Shown piece after piece: positions 32,401 through 42,436 of a stretch of 64,000 bases of DNA (the stretch's first letter is position 1; each line of letters opens with the position of its first letter). Origin of the DNA: Coenobita brevimanus (lineage: Eukaryota; Arthropoda; Malacostraca; Decapoda; Coenobitidae); contig CM064669.1 of the NCBI GenBank assembly GCA_032717465.1, positions 47,955,343 to 48,019,342 on the forward strand. Direction: 5' to 3'. Below the pieces are notes generated by a model, which was given only the letters and a program-made list of their open reading frames with translations, was not told where the DNA came from and ran no database searches. A program made the translations under genes and the position numbers.

Positions 32401-35400
32401 TGTTTTACCATGCTTCTGGGCAATACCCAGCCTTGCTAAAGTGGATATCTGCAAGCCTGTGTTAATAAATAATCTATCTATCTATTGCCAGACGCCTTAA
32501 TCCCGTAAGGGGTGGCCACAAACACATCACATCCATTTTGCCCTGTCCCCCGCCATTTCACTGCTCTGCTTCCACCTCACACCCCCCTCTCTCATATACC
32601 TCTCCACTCCATCCCTCCACCTCATCCTTGGCCTTCCCCTCCCTTTCCCCCCCTCCACCTCACTCACATACACTCTTCTCATCAGTCTCCCAGTCTCCTT
32701 CCTCTCCACATGGCCAAACCACCTCAGTGTGTTTCTCCTAACACTTCCTATCACTTCCACATCCATATCACAATGCTCCTTCACATCCTCATTTGTCAGT
32801 CTGTTGCTTCATGTGACTCTACATGCGACTCCACATGCTCCTCTCAAATAATTCACCTCACTCTTGACTTCTGTCCCTTCAAAAAAGTCCAAGCTTCACT
32901 TCCATACGATAGAGTCGGTATCACAATACTCTCATGTAGTAGCTTTTTCACTTCCATGCTCACTTTCCTGTTTCATATCACTGCTTTCAAGGAACCAGCA
33001 GCCTTTCTTCCTTGTTGTACCCTTTCAAGCACTTCATCCTCTAAACTTCCATCCTTACTCATCACACTTCCCAAGTATTTAAAGGCACTCACATTTTCCA
33101 TTTCCTCCTCATCCAACCTGACTGTACATTCACTGACTTCACTTCTCTTGAAGACGATAATTTTACTCTTCCTTACATTCACCTTTAGATTCCGTTTCTT
33201 ACACACTACCAAACTCATCCACGAAACCTTGCAGCTCCCTCTGGAGGATTTTAAAATGACATTATTTAAGTCATTGCTATACCGTGTTGTCATATTTTTC
33301 CGTCATTCATAGAATATTAACAATACTGGACGTAGTGTGTTGGTTGTCTCCATTATATCTGATTATAGCACAGGAAGTATTTAGCCATGTGACAGATCCT
33401 ATTAACTGTATTCCTATCCCATACAAGTATGCAAAGAGAGTTCTCTAACCTGAGGAGAAAGAAGGGTCCATCTTGCATGAAAATAGTAGTAAGGATAGCT
33501 ATTATGTCCATATCCAGGTAGATATTGATGCTTTTGGCACAAGTGATGTTAGTGCCTGTCCGTCTGGTAAGCTCACGACGGGTAATCAGGTCAACATCAT
33601 CCAGTGTGATCTCTTCGGGTGGGGGGTAGTTGATGGAGGGACGTGGCTTGGGTGCATGGGTGGCACTTAGAACCAGGGTGAACTGCAACAGTGACCATGA
33701 CCAAATACCTGGAACACAGTGTAGTGTAAAATAACAGATAAGAGTGTTAGTGAACAGTATTAGAGTTGTCTTAATTTCAGGGTTGTTTGCTAGTGTGGAG
33801 CTAATATTGTGAATGTTGAATGAAACGTAATGCCTCGGCTTTTGTAAGGTGAAACTGCATGATTATACTGCAGCACATAAAAATGAATTATATCTGTACT
33901 ATGTGTCTTTTTATTCTGTGGCATTTATTTACCATGTAATCACCCAAGAAAATGACAACCCCATAGATAAGCAGGCTTTATGAAGCCAACATAAAATGTA
34001 CAGTACTTGGTTTTTTCAGTCAGGTCATGATAGCTGTTTCCACTTCATTGAATGCATAGTTATGTCCGCAAAGATCATCTATCAGCTTAGGATGAAAGAT
34101 GAAGTTACGTGGAACTAAAATTGGACTGTGCAGTGAGTGTGGCAATATGGCAGGACTGCTACATTTCTAGATGTCATTGGAGGTTTTGTAGCACCCAGTC
34201 CTTGGTGATATATGATACACATTATGCCTTGATATTCTGTGTTATATATATTTTAATATCAACATAATTTGCAAAATAAACCACTAAGGAAGTGGTGTTA
34301 TGAAATCTCCATAACCTCATAGAATATGTCACTTAAGTTTTATTCTGGTCTCATTTTGCTTGATAAATGTGGGGCCTTGCATTATACTGTGGTGATGAAA
34401 CAAACACGATTTGTGCCTGCATACCATTCTTATTCATATTTTTATCACAAGATTCACATTTCATGAGCTAGGACAGGAGCAGTTCAGAGGTTTGATATCG
34501 TTATTTTGCCACACCCACCATAGACTCTAGACTCTCTAGATCAGTGCCAAATAACTTTCAGCTTTTTCTGAAACTTTTGCATATACCTCAGAAATTTCAT
34601 GTAATCTCATTACTTTTCATTTAACATTTGTATAATACCACATTGTATAATAAACTAGAAGGTGGTGCTTTATGTAGTTCCATTATTGTGCCATATGTGA
34701 ATTGTTGCCTTTATATTTTCTACTGTTTAACATCTGCACCTCATTTGTAGATGTAGGTGAACCTTGGACCACAACAGCAGTTCATACCCAATGTTGCATA
34801 GACAAGTTCAATGTTGTTTGTGACCTTTTCCTCCTTGAAGCACTCAAACAGTTCAATGATGTCAGCTGCCATAGCCATGTATGCAAGTAGGAGTTGTGAC
34901 AGCTGCTCTCTCGTCAGTTTCCCTGGAAAAGAGAAATGGGGGGGAAGTGTAAAGTATTTTTTTAATTTATAAGGAAAGAAACTAAGATAATCAGTAACAA
35001 ATCAGAAGAGGCAGAGTGAAGAGTAAGCAGAAGGAAGGGGCCCAGATGGAAATTCAGAAAGTGAGACATTAGACTGCAAGAGACAGCATAGAAGTCATGG
35101 GAGAGAAAAGACAATGGCGTTAAAGGAAAATTAATACAGTAATAAGAATATAATATGTAGACATGGATGGGTGAACATGGTTGAGATTTAGAAGCTTGTT
35201 GAAAAAATGAGTAGTAATGGGAGATGAGTGTTGGGAGTCTTGGGAGGTGGGGATGGGAAGTACAGTAACAGTGGATGTGGAGGTGGAGAGTAACAGAGAA
35301 GGGGATGGGTACGAGTGGGAAGATGGGGATTAGGAGTTGGGGAGGGGGAGGCAAGGGAGGGGAGGAATAACTTTAGTGGTCACAGCTCCTTTGAACTGTC

Positions 35401-37861
35401 CGCTTGCATCCCTGCACCACTACGGCGGGCGCATTGCACCTATCCAGCAACAAACTCTCATCCCATTTCTGGCCAACTCTCAAATGCAAGACTTAACCAC
35501 TACTCCCAGTCCTTCAAGTATGGAACAGATCATCTCTGGAACTGTCTTCCTCTGTCAGTATTTCTTACAGCCTATGATCCCTAGTCTTTCAAATGCAGTG
35601 TGTCCAGGCATCTCGAAATGAACAGATCTTGAATTTGGTTCTTTGTTATCTTGTTTTTGTTTTTTCTTGGAAGGAACAGTTTGTGGGCTCCAGCATTTGG
35701 TTCCTTCTTCCTTGCAAAAAAAAAAAAAAAATGAAGGCAGGGAACTGGGAGTAACAAGTAGGAAGACAGAGTAATAAGAGTAGGAAGATAAGAAATAATG
35801 GGGTAGAGAGATTGATAGTGATAGGGTAGGGATATTGGGAGTAATAGGGTAGGGAAGCAATAGGGTAATTGGGTAGGGAAGTAACAAAGCAGGGAAATGA
35901 GGTGTAACAAAGTGGAGAGATAGGGGGTGACAAAATGAGGTGAGAAAGGAGTAACAAAGCAGTGAGATGGGATTAGTACGGTAGGGATATAGGGAGTGAC
36001 AAAATAGGGAGGCATAGGAGTAACAAGGCAGGAAGATGGGGAGCAACAAAGCAGTGAGATGGAGTTAACAAAGTACAGAAACAGGGAGTAACAAAATAGG
36101 GAGATAAAGGAGACAAATCAGTGAGCTGAGAAACAACACAGTAGGGAGATGTAGATAACAATGTAGGAAGATAAAAAAGCAACAAAACAAGGAAACAATG
36201 AGCAATGAAGAAGGGAGATAAGGAATAAAAAGTAGGAAGAAGGGTAGTAACAAAATAGGGAGGTGGGGTGTAACAATTTGGAGTGACAGTATGAGGATGA
36301 GTTTGGAAATTAAGAGGGGAGGGAGATTGGGAGTAACAGGAGACGTAGGAAATAACAGGAGATGGGAAACTTGGGGATTAACTGATGAGTGGGAGGGAGA
36401 TAGGTAGTAAAGGGGGAGAGGTACGAGATGTTGACTAATCTTCAGTCCCCTTTAAGCAACATGGCTAGTAACGTAGGAGGGAGATTGGGAGCAAGAGGGG
36501 AATGTGAGGGAATAACAGCAGGTGGAGTGAGTACCAGAAAAGTATGAGAGAGATATGGAGTAACAGGAGAGAGGTGTAAGAGCTCTCAGCTAACCTTTAG
36601 GCAGCAGCCATCGTCCCATTAGCAGCATGACAAGTAACACCTGCTCCAGAACCCGCACCCACTGCTCGTTGGACAGGAAGTCGAGTTTCTGATCGGAGAT
36701 AATGTATGACAGTATTTGATCATTTATTTTCTCGGAGAGTAATAACCTGCTTTAAAATGAGCAGCAATGCTATTCAAATGTTCTTTTATAGGCACGTCCA
36801 TCTATTTGTCTGTACATTATCAGTTTTTCTGCCGTTATCTGTCAATCTGTATACCGGTATGTATCCAGCTGTCTGTATATGTCTATCAATCTATCATCAT
36901 CTAACCTTTCATCCCTCAAACTTTCTGTTTTTCAGTCTACCTCCCAGTCTCTCTCACACCACCCACCAAGCCAGCCTTATCCAGGAACTTCTCGGATGCG
37001 TCCTGTGCATTGATAGTGAAGATGGTGGAGTTGAAGGTCAGGAGGTGAGGCGTGGGCAGCTTGTGCAGGGCAAGTTCCATGAGCCAGATGGGTGGAACGA
37101 CGGACACCAGGTACAGGAATACTGATGGGCAGAACCTGGGGAAGGTACAGCAATGAGTAGTAACAGTAGTTGTAGCAGTGGTAGTGGGAGGGGGGGGAAA
37201 AGTAGTAAGTAGTAGTAGCAATAGTAGTTGGAGCAGCAGTAGTAGTCGTTGACGTAGTAGTAGTAGTAGTTGTTGTTGTTGTAGGTTCAGTTGAAATGCA
37301 AGCGGAAGTTGGTCTTCAACAGTTCATCATCCATCTTTCGTGGGATGAGGGGCGTTTGTATAATCATGCAGCAAACCTGCCCATATCGGTGCCACCGCAT
37401 GAAGGCCTCTCTTTCCAGTACTGTATCCAGCAGTGAGAAACCACATCAACGCCTCTGTTCTATCGAACATGAGAGTGTTAAGGCCTTACTCTTTGGATGT
37501 ATAACTATAGCTAAACGAATATTATTCATCAAGAATTTTAATAACTAAAACAGTATAATACGGAAAAATTCATTTTCCATATTTAGAGAAGCAGGAAAGC
37601 TTCATTGATACATTGTTAACAGACAAAAGTAAATAGCAGACTTAAACAGGGAATTCAAGATAGGCAAGCAAATAGGTACATAGACAGATAGACAACAAAT
37701 AAGAGTTACGATTAGGAAATCTCATTCTTTCCAAGCTAGACCTTGATTTTTTTTATCGTGTATCTAAACCAGTAACTTTGTACCAATGTCACTCCTTCAG
37801 TATACTGTAAATGTTTGGTCTTTGCGACCGTGGCCAAATCCGATTTCCTACCCCCCCCCCT

Positions 37862-37935
<74 letters not shown>

Positions 37936-38520
37936 TTGTATATTTCTAACACCTCTTCCCTAGTGAGTTATCCTGTGCATTATATCTCGCTGTCTGCCTT
38001 TCATCTCGTAGAATTTTTTACCTGTACCCGCCCCGCAGGGGCTCGGGGACGGGTATTGTTTTCACTCGGCTTGTCTGTTTGTTTGTCTGTCTGTTAAGAA
38101 CTTTACTCGAAAACTACTGGTGCGAGTTTGACTAAAATTACAAGGATGATGGGCTATGACCTTCTGATCGCCTGATTAAATATGGGGACAAACTGGGCCA
38201 AGGCCCAGGCTGTAGGCCCTTTAACTTTTCAAATTCGTCTTATCGACATGAAACCAAAACATAAATGTGCATATTTCAAATTTGCATCCTATAATATGCC
38301 TCATTACATCAGGGGGGTCACCTCCCCTGTCAGCGGTAGGGTGGTCAGTGTCAGGTGGGTCGGGCTTAATATTTCAAATGGGCGTAAAATCGTCAATTTT
38401 TACCCGATTTATTCCTTATTTGATATGTGACGTCTGTGACTAGATATCCTGTTGTGTTTATACGCCGGCACAAAAATGACTGCCGGGGACGGCTTTTCTG
38501 TACCTTGGCACCGCTTCTTG

Positions 38521-38555
<35 letters not shown>

Positions 38556-40730
38556 GCAGCACCCCTTCTTTAGTGAGTTATTCTGGACTTTATATCCCAG
38601 TGTCTTTCTTTTGTAGGGTCATATTCTAATGGAGTTTTGAATATTTCGTAACACTTCTTCCTAAGCGAATTATTTTGAACATTACACTTCAGTATATCAT
38701 CTTGTAGCCTAAGATATTGGTGCGAACTATGTCGATTAAAACTATATAAATAAGTGCAAGAGAATATTAAGGTGTAATATACAAAATAAGTCACCGAGAA
38801 AGAGGTGCTACGAAGCCTCCTATTCCACTTTAGGACGGTGACTACTCTGGTTTTTGTAATCCAACCAGCGGCTTTCGAGAAATATTCGCGATGAAATTAC
38901 ACCTTTTAGCGATATAGAATGGGGTACACGCGCGCACGCACGCAAGGGAGAGGTCATAGGCATCAGGTGCAAAACATACAGTGGGAACCTGGTGGGAAAG
39001 TATGTAAACACCTACTACAAACTGTATACACATCCACGTTCAGACAGTATCAGTGTTTTTAGTTGCGTAATCCTGTACCGGTATGTCTGTATCTATCTGT
39101 TGACTTATTTGTCGTGTTTATCACCTCGTATCTGTTTATCTTTCTGCCCGCTTACCTGTTCTGTCAACTCGTGTCTGCTTACCTCTCTTTTCTGTTTAAC
39201 CTGCCCTGTCTGTCACCTCTTATGTCATCAAACAAAATACACCTGATTCTGTTTTGGCAGCTCTTCGTTTCATCCATTCATCCGTTTCTTCACATTTCAG
39301 TCCGTTTACCTCTGTCACCTGTTTAAACATTCTTATGTAACTGCCTCCGTTACATCACTGACCCGAAGCTTTTTATATATTTCTGTTCTGTACCCAGCTT
39401 TATCTGTTCATCAGTCTCTCGGAAATATAAGCTTATAATATATTGCTTCCCTAGATGAACCATTCTTGCAATGTTTTGTTGCATGTTCCACTCTCGATTA
39501 TTGATTTCCTCATAAGTGAGATATTGGAAGGGTAGGTAGAGTGGTGTGGTGTTTATGCTACACAATGGACTGAGAAGGTGGACGAAAAACTAGTGATTCA
39601 ATATGCAGAGACTTACTATTGGAGTAGGCCTATTAGCAGACCGTGACGTTCAGCAGGATTAGGCCTAATCTTGTTTTCCTGAAAATGAGTTTGAAGGATG
39701 GAGAACGGGAGAAAGGAAACACAAACGTAAAAATGATCACCAGAGCTCCATGTGAGACGGAACATACTGTATCATACTACCATTCACTACTAGGTCAGAA
39801 ATTTGGAAAAGGGCGGCTGAGAGGGCATCCGACCCCTACGCCCACCAATTTGATTTTTCGTAATCTAGTGGTTATAATAAAAGAACAGTGTCATTTGCCA
39901 AAATGTTTGCGGTACCTTACATAAATGTTATATAATAATTCAGTGAAAAGGTGGACTTGGTAACATTATGAGAAATTTAGTAATGAGCCTTCATGAATTC
40001 GGCGATGAATCACCTCTCTCCTTTCCATCGTCCTAGACCTGACCGTATTGAATTCAACATTCTTTGCTAGTACACACGTATTTCAGTCAGCTCTTTAAAC
40101 ATCACTACATTTTTCAATATTTCTGTCTGCACATACGAGTCAACAGCATCTCCCATGATCCATTCATTTATCACCAAATCCAGACTGTAACCAGCCAGTC
40201 CCCAACTCTTTTTGCTAAACCTGTGACATAGCAGCAGTAGCAACATCTGTATGGGAACCCGGTGGACTGAAAACTGAAGCTGCCCTATTCCCGCAGTCCG
40301 CTAACTTCCTTTCGGTGGATGGGGAGGAAGCTGAGGGACGTTTATATAACCGGGAAGTGGAGCCATCCAGCCATTCCAGTGCCACTACGTTAGGGCGTCT
40401 CTCCAGCGCCACCCCATGACAAAGAGGTCCTCTAAGGTATGCTGTAGTTCATTAATTCAAACGTAGATATTTTTGTCCTTCTGCAGCTCCCATAGCTCAG
40501 TGACGGAATAAAACAGTGTGATGGCTCTGTATCCTTCACATTGAACTTCTTTGTGACTAGCAGTTTAGCACCATGTTTCTTGTTATAGTACAGTGTTCAA
40601 GATGAAGAAATGGCCATTTTTCGCCTGGTTAAAGTGAACAGGGTATAGATACTAAAAGCATGTTCGTTACATAGCCATTTTTTATACTATCAAACCTGCT
40701 CTTTTCTTTTGCGCTGAAAGTTTGTATCAA

Positions 40731-40805
<75 letters not shown>

Positions 40806-41355
40806 CCATTTCATCTGCTTCTCGTTCCTGGTGCAGAGACAATGCCCTCAAACCCCTCAGAAAATAAGCAAGAAGGAACTCACCAAGCACGTCTTTCTCT
40901 CTTATTCCCTCAGGCTCTCTCAGTCTAAATTTCTCTTGAACTCTCTAAATCTGACTTTCTCTCTCTCCATCTCTGACTTTCTGAAGGTCTCTCTAATTAC
41001 CCATAAATCTAAATTTCTCTTTCTCTCAAGGTCTCCCCAACTCACTTCATTTCCTCCTCGTTCCTTGCGCAGAGACAATAGACCTCAAAACTCTGAAGCA
41101 TTAATAAAGCAAGGGGATATCAGAACACCTCTCTCTTCACTTTCTCTCTATTTCTCTCACTTACCATTTCATCTCCTCCCCGTTCCTTGCGCAGATAGAG
41201 ACGATGCCCTCAAAGCCCTGGAACATCAAGGGGGCGAGCAAATACCAGTACATGTCCCCTCTCATGTCGACCAGTTTCCAGACGGTGATAAGGGCGTGGG
41301 TGGCGAAGAGGAGGCGCGTGACTATAGCCTTAACCAGGGTGATGAAGGCTTGCAT
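25152..41355 (-). CDS. TMEM26: TMEM26 homologue, seven exons, complete
   Basis: Exons in order: 41355-41165, 37135-36967, 36688-36595, 34922-34788, 33708-33450, 29101-28963, 26333-25152. Phases agree at every junction and give 722 codons. The start aligns with vertebrate TMEM26 (human [21 protein letters not shown] versus FITLVKAIVTRLLFATHALI here). Conserved blocks: FLYLVSVVPPIWLMEL, LLMGRWLLP, LTREQLSQLLL, QDGPFFLLR and CKNTLVVSLQLYRLIVL. About eight hydrophobic segments fall within residues 1-320. From residue ~330 the protein is a hydrophilic tail with an acidic stretch, proline/serine runs and GSQR repeats near residues 650-680. That makes it about twice the length of human TMEM26. TMEM26 is a multi-pass membrane protein of little-known molecular function. 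Introns carry many transposon fragments, all outside the exons. Confidence 0.9.
26645..27529. mobile_element. pogo/Tigger-like DNA transposon in TMEM26 intron 6
   Basis: 885 bp flanked by TA dinucleotides (26643-26644 and 27530-27531). Termini cagtaccctcgcgtccaaca and, reverse-complemented, cagtacccttgcatccaaca form inverted repeats of about 25 bp, with a further subterminal echo (cgtgttggaccaaaaacg and cgtgctggacaaacgcg). CAG start and TA duplication fit the pogo/Tigger branch of Tc1-mariner. It is much shorter than an autonomous element. Confidence 0.8.
26819..27133 (-). pseudogene. Open frame in Tigger-like element, possibly HTH remnant
   Basis: 104 codons: KPRKPSENPKKRRHLPQATK, then LEFIERQKKGERNFKGFMKE, an acidic-glutamine stretch and YDYLQSRISPSIPSKPTNII. 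The KKRR..ATKLEFIERQKKGER part resembles the start of CENP-B/Jerky-type helix-turn-helix domains of Tigger transposases, but the similarity is weak and short. It could instead be captured host sequence. It is not an exon of TMEM26: exon 6 joins exon 7 in phase 0 without it. Confidence 0.35.
27553..27935 (-). mobile_element. Short RTE derivative: 5' module joined to RTE 3' tail
   Basis: Minus strand: the 5' end at 27935 (gtggtaggtggtggtgacca), spacer, hairpin (aggtttcctg..ccaagaaacc near 27730), gggttggtggagggttagtg (the RTE 5' UTR end, also at 7830 and 8905), then about 30 bases later tggccaccccttacaggatt, gcgtctggcaat and a GATA tail. The whole coding region is missing, so both LINE ends are retained around a ~3-kb deletion. 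This is a candidate trans-mobilised derivative. Confidence 0.75.
27936..27957. repeat. (TA)n microsatellite
   Basis: About 11 TA units, seen directly, between the short RTE derivative and the tRNA-derived SINE. Confidence 0.9.
27958..28360 (-). mobile_element. tRNA-derived SINE
   Basis: Minus strand from 28360: ggagcctctgtggtacagtg gives a box A-like motif (tggtacagtggcagag), and gggttcgcgcccc at 28296-28308 is a near-perfect box B. A body follows with a perfect hairpin tcccgacttcggtcggga near 28012-28030, and a (GAT)n tail at 27958-27978. Length about 400 bp. The tail resembles that of the third LINE, a possible partner. It lies in TMEM26 intron 6. Confidence 0.8.
28963..29101 (-). CDS. TMEM26: TMEM26 exon 6
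   Basis: 139 nt: MTLIFGYNVVSYLNIFFTCK, NTLVVSLQLYRLIVLCTRKQ, FLNKKR. It aligns with the vertebrate [20 protein letters not shown] block, the last membrane region. Acceptor gttgttgcag, donor AGG|gtaagtg, phase 0. Confidence 0.9.
29411..29476. repeat. (TA)n microsatellite
   Basis: About 30 TA units with two interruptions near 29420-29434, in TMEM26 intron 5. Confidence 0.92.
29627..30719. mobile_element. Possible Tigger-like element split by a SINE
   Basis: The left end TA-caggcataccccgctataca resembles Tigger termini (CAGGCATACCTCG). A candidate right end, aatgagaacggtctg followed by TA, lies near 30705-30719 and is only partly complementary. The SINE composite at 29751-30270 would sit inside. 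The left end is a fair call, the right boundary is tentative, and no transposase is seen. Confidence 0.42.
29751..30270 (+). mobile_element. SINE-like composite with perfect hairpin module
   Basis: 5' end tgtggtaagtgggggcgctt, pyrimidine-rich spacer, then the hairpin at 29983-30013: aaatggtttcctg, loop tacac, caggaaaccattt, 13 perfect pairs. Next comes the tRNA-like body (box A-like tggtttagtgggcaa, box B-like ggtttatatcc), the gaggttggtcactttcatct block, and a (GATG)n tail at 30248-30268. It lies in TMEM26 intron 5 and is the clearest copy of the family. Confidence 0.8.
30822..32105 (-). mobile_element. RTE-like copy D, 5'-truncated
   Basis: In TMEM26 intron 5, same strand as the gene. The 5' break at 32105 is inside the RT; the 3' tail (TATC)n is at 30822-30836. 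It contains EEQGGFRKGRGCVDQIF, YAAFMDLEKAYDRVDRQRLW, then the long frame at 30845-31813 with LLFADDTVLLSEDE (intact FADD). It is the best-preserved RT C-terminus in the window. Confidence 0.82.
30845..31813 (-). pseudogene. RT core and C-terminus of LINE copy D
   Basis: 322 codons without a stop: MRVDGELSEFFSLEVGLKQG, CVMSPWLFNLYMDGV, LLFADDTVLLSEDEGELQGL, VNVGKSKVKVFERGE, FKYLGSVMSKDGG, TPTLTYGSEAWTLLEGH, GWFGHVERMEGERLTKRVYV and GDRATWRRFVCGHPKRD at the natural end. A stop just upstream (near 31825) separates it from the N-terminal part. It lacks an endonuclease. Confidence 0.8.
32472..33240 (-). mobile_element. RTE-like copy E, 5'-truncated
   Basis: In TMEM26 intron 5. Minus strand from 33240 (GSCKVSW, then KKRNLKVNVRKSKI) through FKYLGSVMSKDGSLEDE and RWFGHVERKETGRLMRRVYV to the (TAGA) tail at 32472-32483. 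Two frames are needed (32973-33293 and 32527-32784). No target duplication could be identified. Confidence 0.77.
33450..33708 (-). CDS. TMEM26: TMEM26 exon 5
   Basis: 259 nt: GIWSWSLLQFTLVLSATHAP, a divergent loop containing ITLDDVDLITRRELTRRTGT, then DMDIIAILTTIFMQDGPFFL and LR split at the junction. It aligns with vertebrate VIWTWSMLQF and QDGPF. Acceptor gtgttccag, donor CAG|gttaga. Confidence 0.87.
33709..34787. other. TMEM26: TMEM26 intron 4
   Basis: AT-rich intron with two diverged copies of a short dispersed motif (about 34255-34320 and 34625-34680: cacattgtataataaac, aagtggtg) that recurs at 38640-38818 and 60945-61005. No exon is supported. Confidence 0.5.
34788..34922 (-). CDS. TMEM26: TMEM26 exon 4
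   Basis: 135 nt: GKLTREQLSQLLLAYMAMAA, then DIIELFECFKEEKVTNNIEL and VYATL. It aligns with vertebrate ITRDQLSQLLL...ADILEF...LVYAIL. Acceptor ctcttttccag, donor G|gtatga. Confidence 0.88.
35385..35735 (+). mobile_element. CR1/Jockey-like LINE, 3' fragment
   Basis: Across two frames the plus strand gives ATNSHPISGQLSNARLNHYS, QSFKYGTDHLWNCLPLSVFL, TAYDP then QSFK. The S-F-x-x-R/G-T...LWN-LP...SF(K) pattern is typical of the extreme C-terminus of CR1/Jockey-group reverse transcriptases. A poly(A) of about 17 follows at 35716-35732. It is 5'-truncated, antisense to TMEM26, in intron 3. Confidence 0.6.
35738..36590. repeat. Purine-rich degenerate minisatellite
   Basis: Irregular tandem array with a unit of roughly 20-24 bp around ggagtaacaaagtagggaga, clearest between 35740 and 36260 and fading to 36590. 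More than 25 variant units. The plus strand is nearly pyrimidine-free except for t. In TMEM26 intron 3, ending just before exon 3. Confidence 0.85.
36595..36688 (-). CDS. TMEM26: TMEM26 exon 3
   Basis: 94 nt encoding KLDFLSNEQWVRVLEQVLLV then MLLMGRWLLPK and one base. GRWLLP is the hallmark shared with vertebrates. Acceptor gatcag, donor G|gttag. Confidence 0.88.
36967..37135 (-). CDS. TMEM26: TMEM26 exon 2
   Basis: Acceptor ctgtaccttccccag. Encodes (W)FCPSVFLYLVSVVPPIWLME, then LALHKLPTPHLLTFNSTIFT with a possible N-glycosylation site (NST). The donor was chosen as TTG|gtgggt at 36966 because exon 3 needs phase 0. Two nearby GT dinucleotides would shift the frame. Confidence 0.82.
37145..37290. 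repeat. (AGT)n-rich imperfect microsatellite
   Basis: Trinucleotide array dominated by agt/gtt units, interrupted by a G run near 37190, immediately upstream of TMEM26 exon 2 in intron 1. Confidence 0.85.
37861..37933. repeat. (CT)n(CA)n compound microsatellite
   Basis: A C run, then about 9 CT units followed by about 26 CA units, in TMEM26 intron 1. Confidence 0.95.
38020..38548. repeat. Unclassified element with GC-rich head and poly(T) end
   Basis: Begins with tacccgccccgcaggggctc, has short gtctgtttgtttgtctgtct repeats, an unusually GC-balanced unique body and ends ctgccggggacggcttttct, then accttggcaccgcttcttg and 27 T at 38521-38547. Composition differs sharply from the surrounding intron. 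The boundaries and family are not recognised, and no protein similarity was seen. Confidence 0.4.
38640..38818. mobile_element. Palindromic MITE, ~60-bp arms
   Basis: Left arm ttcgtaacacttcttcctaa and right arm (reverse complement) ttcgtagcacctctttctcg continue as inverted repeats through attattttgaacattacact / cttattttgtatattacacc to tcttg. Half-site relatives occur at about 37945-38015, 38555-38620, 46640-46690, 59565-59630 and 60945-61005, so it is a dispersed family. Confidence 0.65.
39000..40734. other. TMEM26: TMEM26 intron 1, central part
   Basis: No exon supported. Pyrimidine-rich CTGTCT stretches at 39090-39340. A diverged repeat at about 40240-40440 (gcagtccgctaacttccttt, gggacgtttatataaccggg) is shared with 60785-60900. 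Confidence 0.5.
40735..40802. repeat. (TC)n microsatellite
   Basis: About 33 uninterrupted TC units in TMEM26 intron 1, 360 bp from exon 1. Confidence 0.96.
41165..41355 (-). CDS. TMEM26: TMEM26 exon 1
   Basis: Starts at the ATG 41355-41353 and encodes FITLVKAIVTRLLFATHALI, then WKLVDMRGDMYWYLLAPLMF and GIVSICARNGEEMK. Two hydrophobic segments. It ends TG|gtaagt, splitting the Trp codon that is completed by exon 2, as in KW-F of the vertebrate protein. Confidence 0.88.
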
Positions 41356-41452
41356 TGTGGTTGTGGGGAAGGGGGGAAGGTAGATAGAGGGGATGGTCGA
41401 TAGGCCTAGATAGATAGATAGACAGGTAGGTAAGTGAGTAGGTAGGATTGCT

Positions 41453-41481
41453 GTTATTATTATTATTATTATTATTATTGT
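41453..41481. repeat. (TTA)n microsatellite
   Basis: About 9 units of att/tta just upstream of the TMEM26 start region. Confidence 0.9.
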
Positions 41482-41856
41482 TGTTATTATTATTTTGTTC
41501 TAAAGCCTACCAGTAATTACAGCAAAATACGCCATTTGGATTTTCATTGCTATCTATGCAGCGAATTTTCCAGTTTTCCTCAGTTTACATCATCCAGTTA
41601 CAGTAAAAAATGTCATATATTGGGAAAAAAAAAAAAAAAACTGACAGATGGAAATCTACATTTAGTTTGTTTTCATCTGAGGGAACTGGGCCACTCCCAC
41701 AACTAGATGACCCTTAGATATGCGGTAGGGATGAGTCTCCTTGGTCACTAGTCAAATCCAGCCTCCAGTCTGACTACACTTAGCCTTCAGCTAAGTAGAA
41801 AGGGGTTAGGGATCTTCGTCAGGGTAGGAAAAGAGGAAATTGTGTTTCCTTTATGT

Positions 41857-41858
<2 letters not shown>

Positions 41859-41893
<35 letters not shown>
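41859..41893. repeat. (GA)n microsatellite
   Basis: About 17 GA units, seen directly, 500 bp upstream of TMEM26 exon 1. Confidence 0.94.
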
Positions 41894-41895
<2 letters not shown>

Positions 41896-42283
41896 AGAGT
41901 GAAGAGAATGGCACGGAAATGCCTCGTTTGTGATGCCTGGAAAATGAAATGTTGATTATTTGAAAATTCAGGTGTGGGAAGGGGGGGAGAGAGAAATCGT
42001 GGAGATGAAAATTGAATGCAGGTAAAAAGAGAACGATAGAGACCGATTAAAAAAAAAAAATCGGACTGGGGGAGGAGGGAATCGTGTAGGTGAAAATTGA
42101 AAACTGGGAGTGAGAGGAAGGGGTAGACAGAGAACCCGAGATGAGTTTTGAAGATTTGCTGGGATTGGATGGAACAGGGTAACAACTAATAGGTCAGAGT
42201 GGAGAAAGATGAGAGGTATCTGTGTTCTGCTGTGGGCTTACCGAGACTGATGATGATGATGTGTATGTGGTTGGTGTGTAATG

Positions 42284-42287
<4 letters not shown>

Positions 42288-42320
<33 letters not shown>

Positions 42321-42401
42321 CTAGAAAAGGGAGGTTAGTGAAGGCGGATATTGAAGGCAGTGTTTGTGAGTGTGTGATGACAAGGGGAAGAGAGGGTGGT
42401 T

Positions 42402-42433
<32 letters not shown>
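42288..42433. repeat. Two (GT)n tracts
   Basis: 42288-42319 and 42402-42433, each about 16 GT units, separated by an 82-bp unique segment. Confidence 0.94.

Positions 42434-42436
<3 letters not shown>

Noticed and set aside
40629..40928. Arginine/glutamate and serine/leucine dipeptide-repeat frames
   Set aside because: Translation of a (TC)n microsatellite on both strands; no flanking coding signal.
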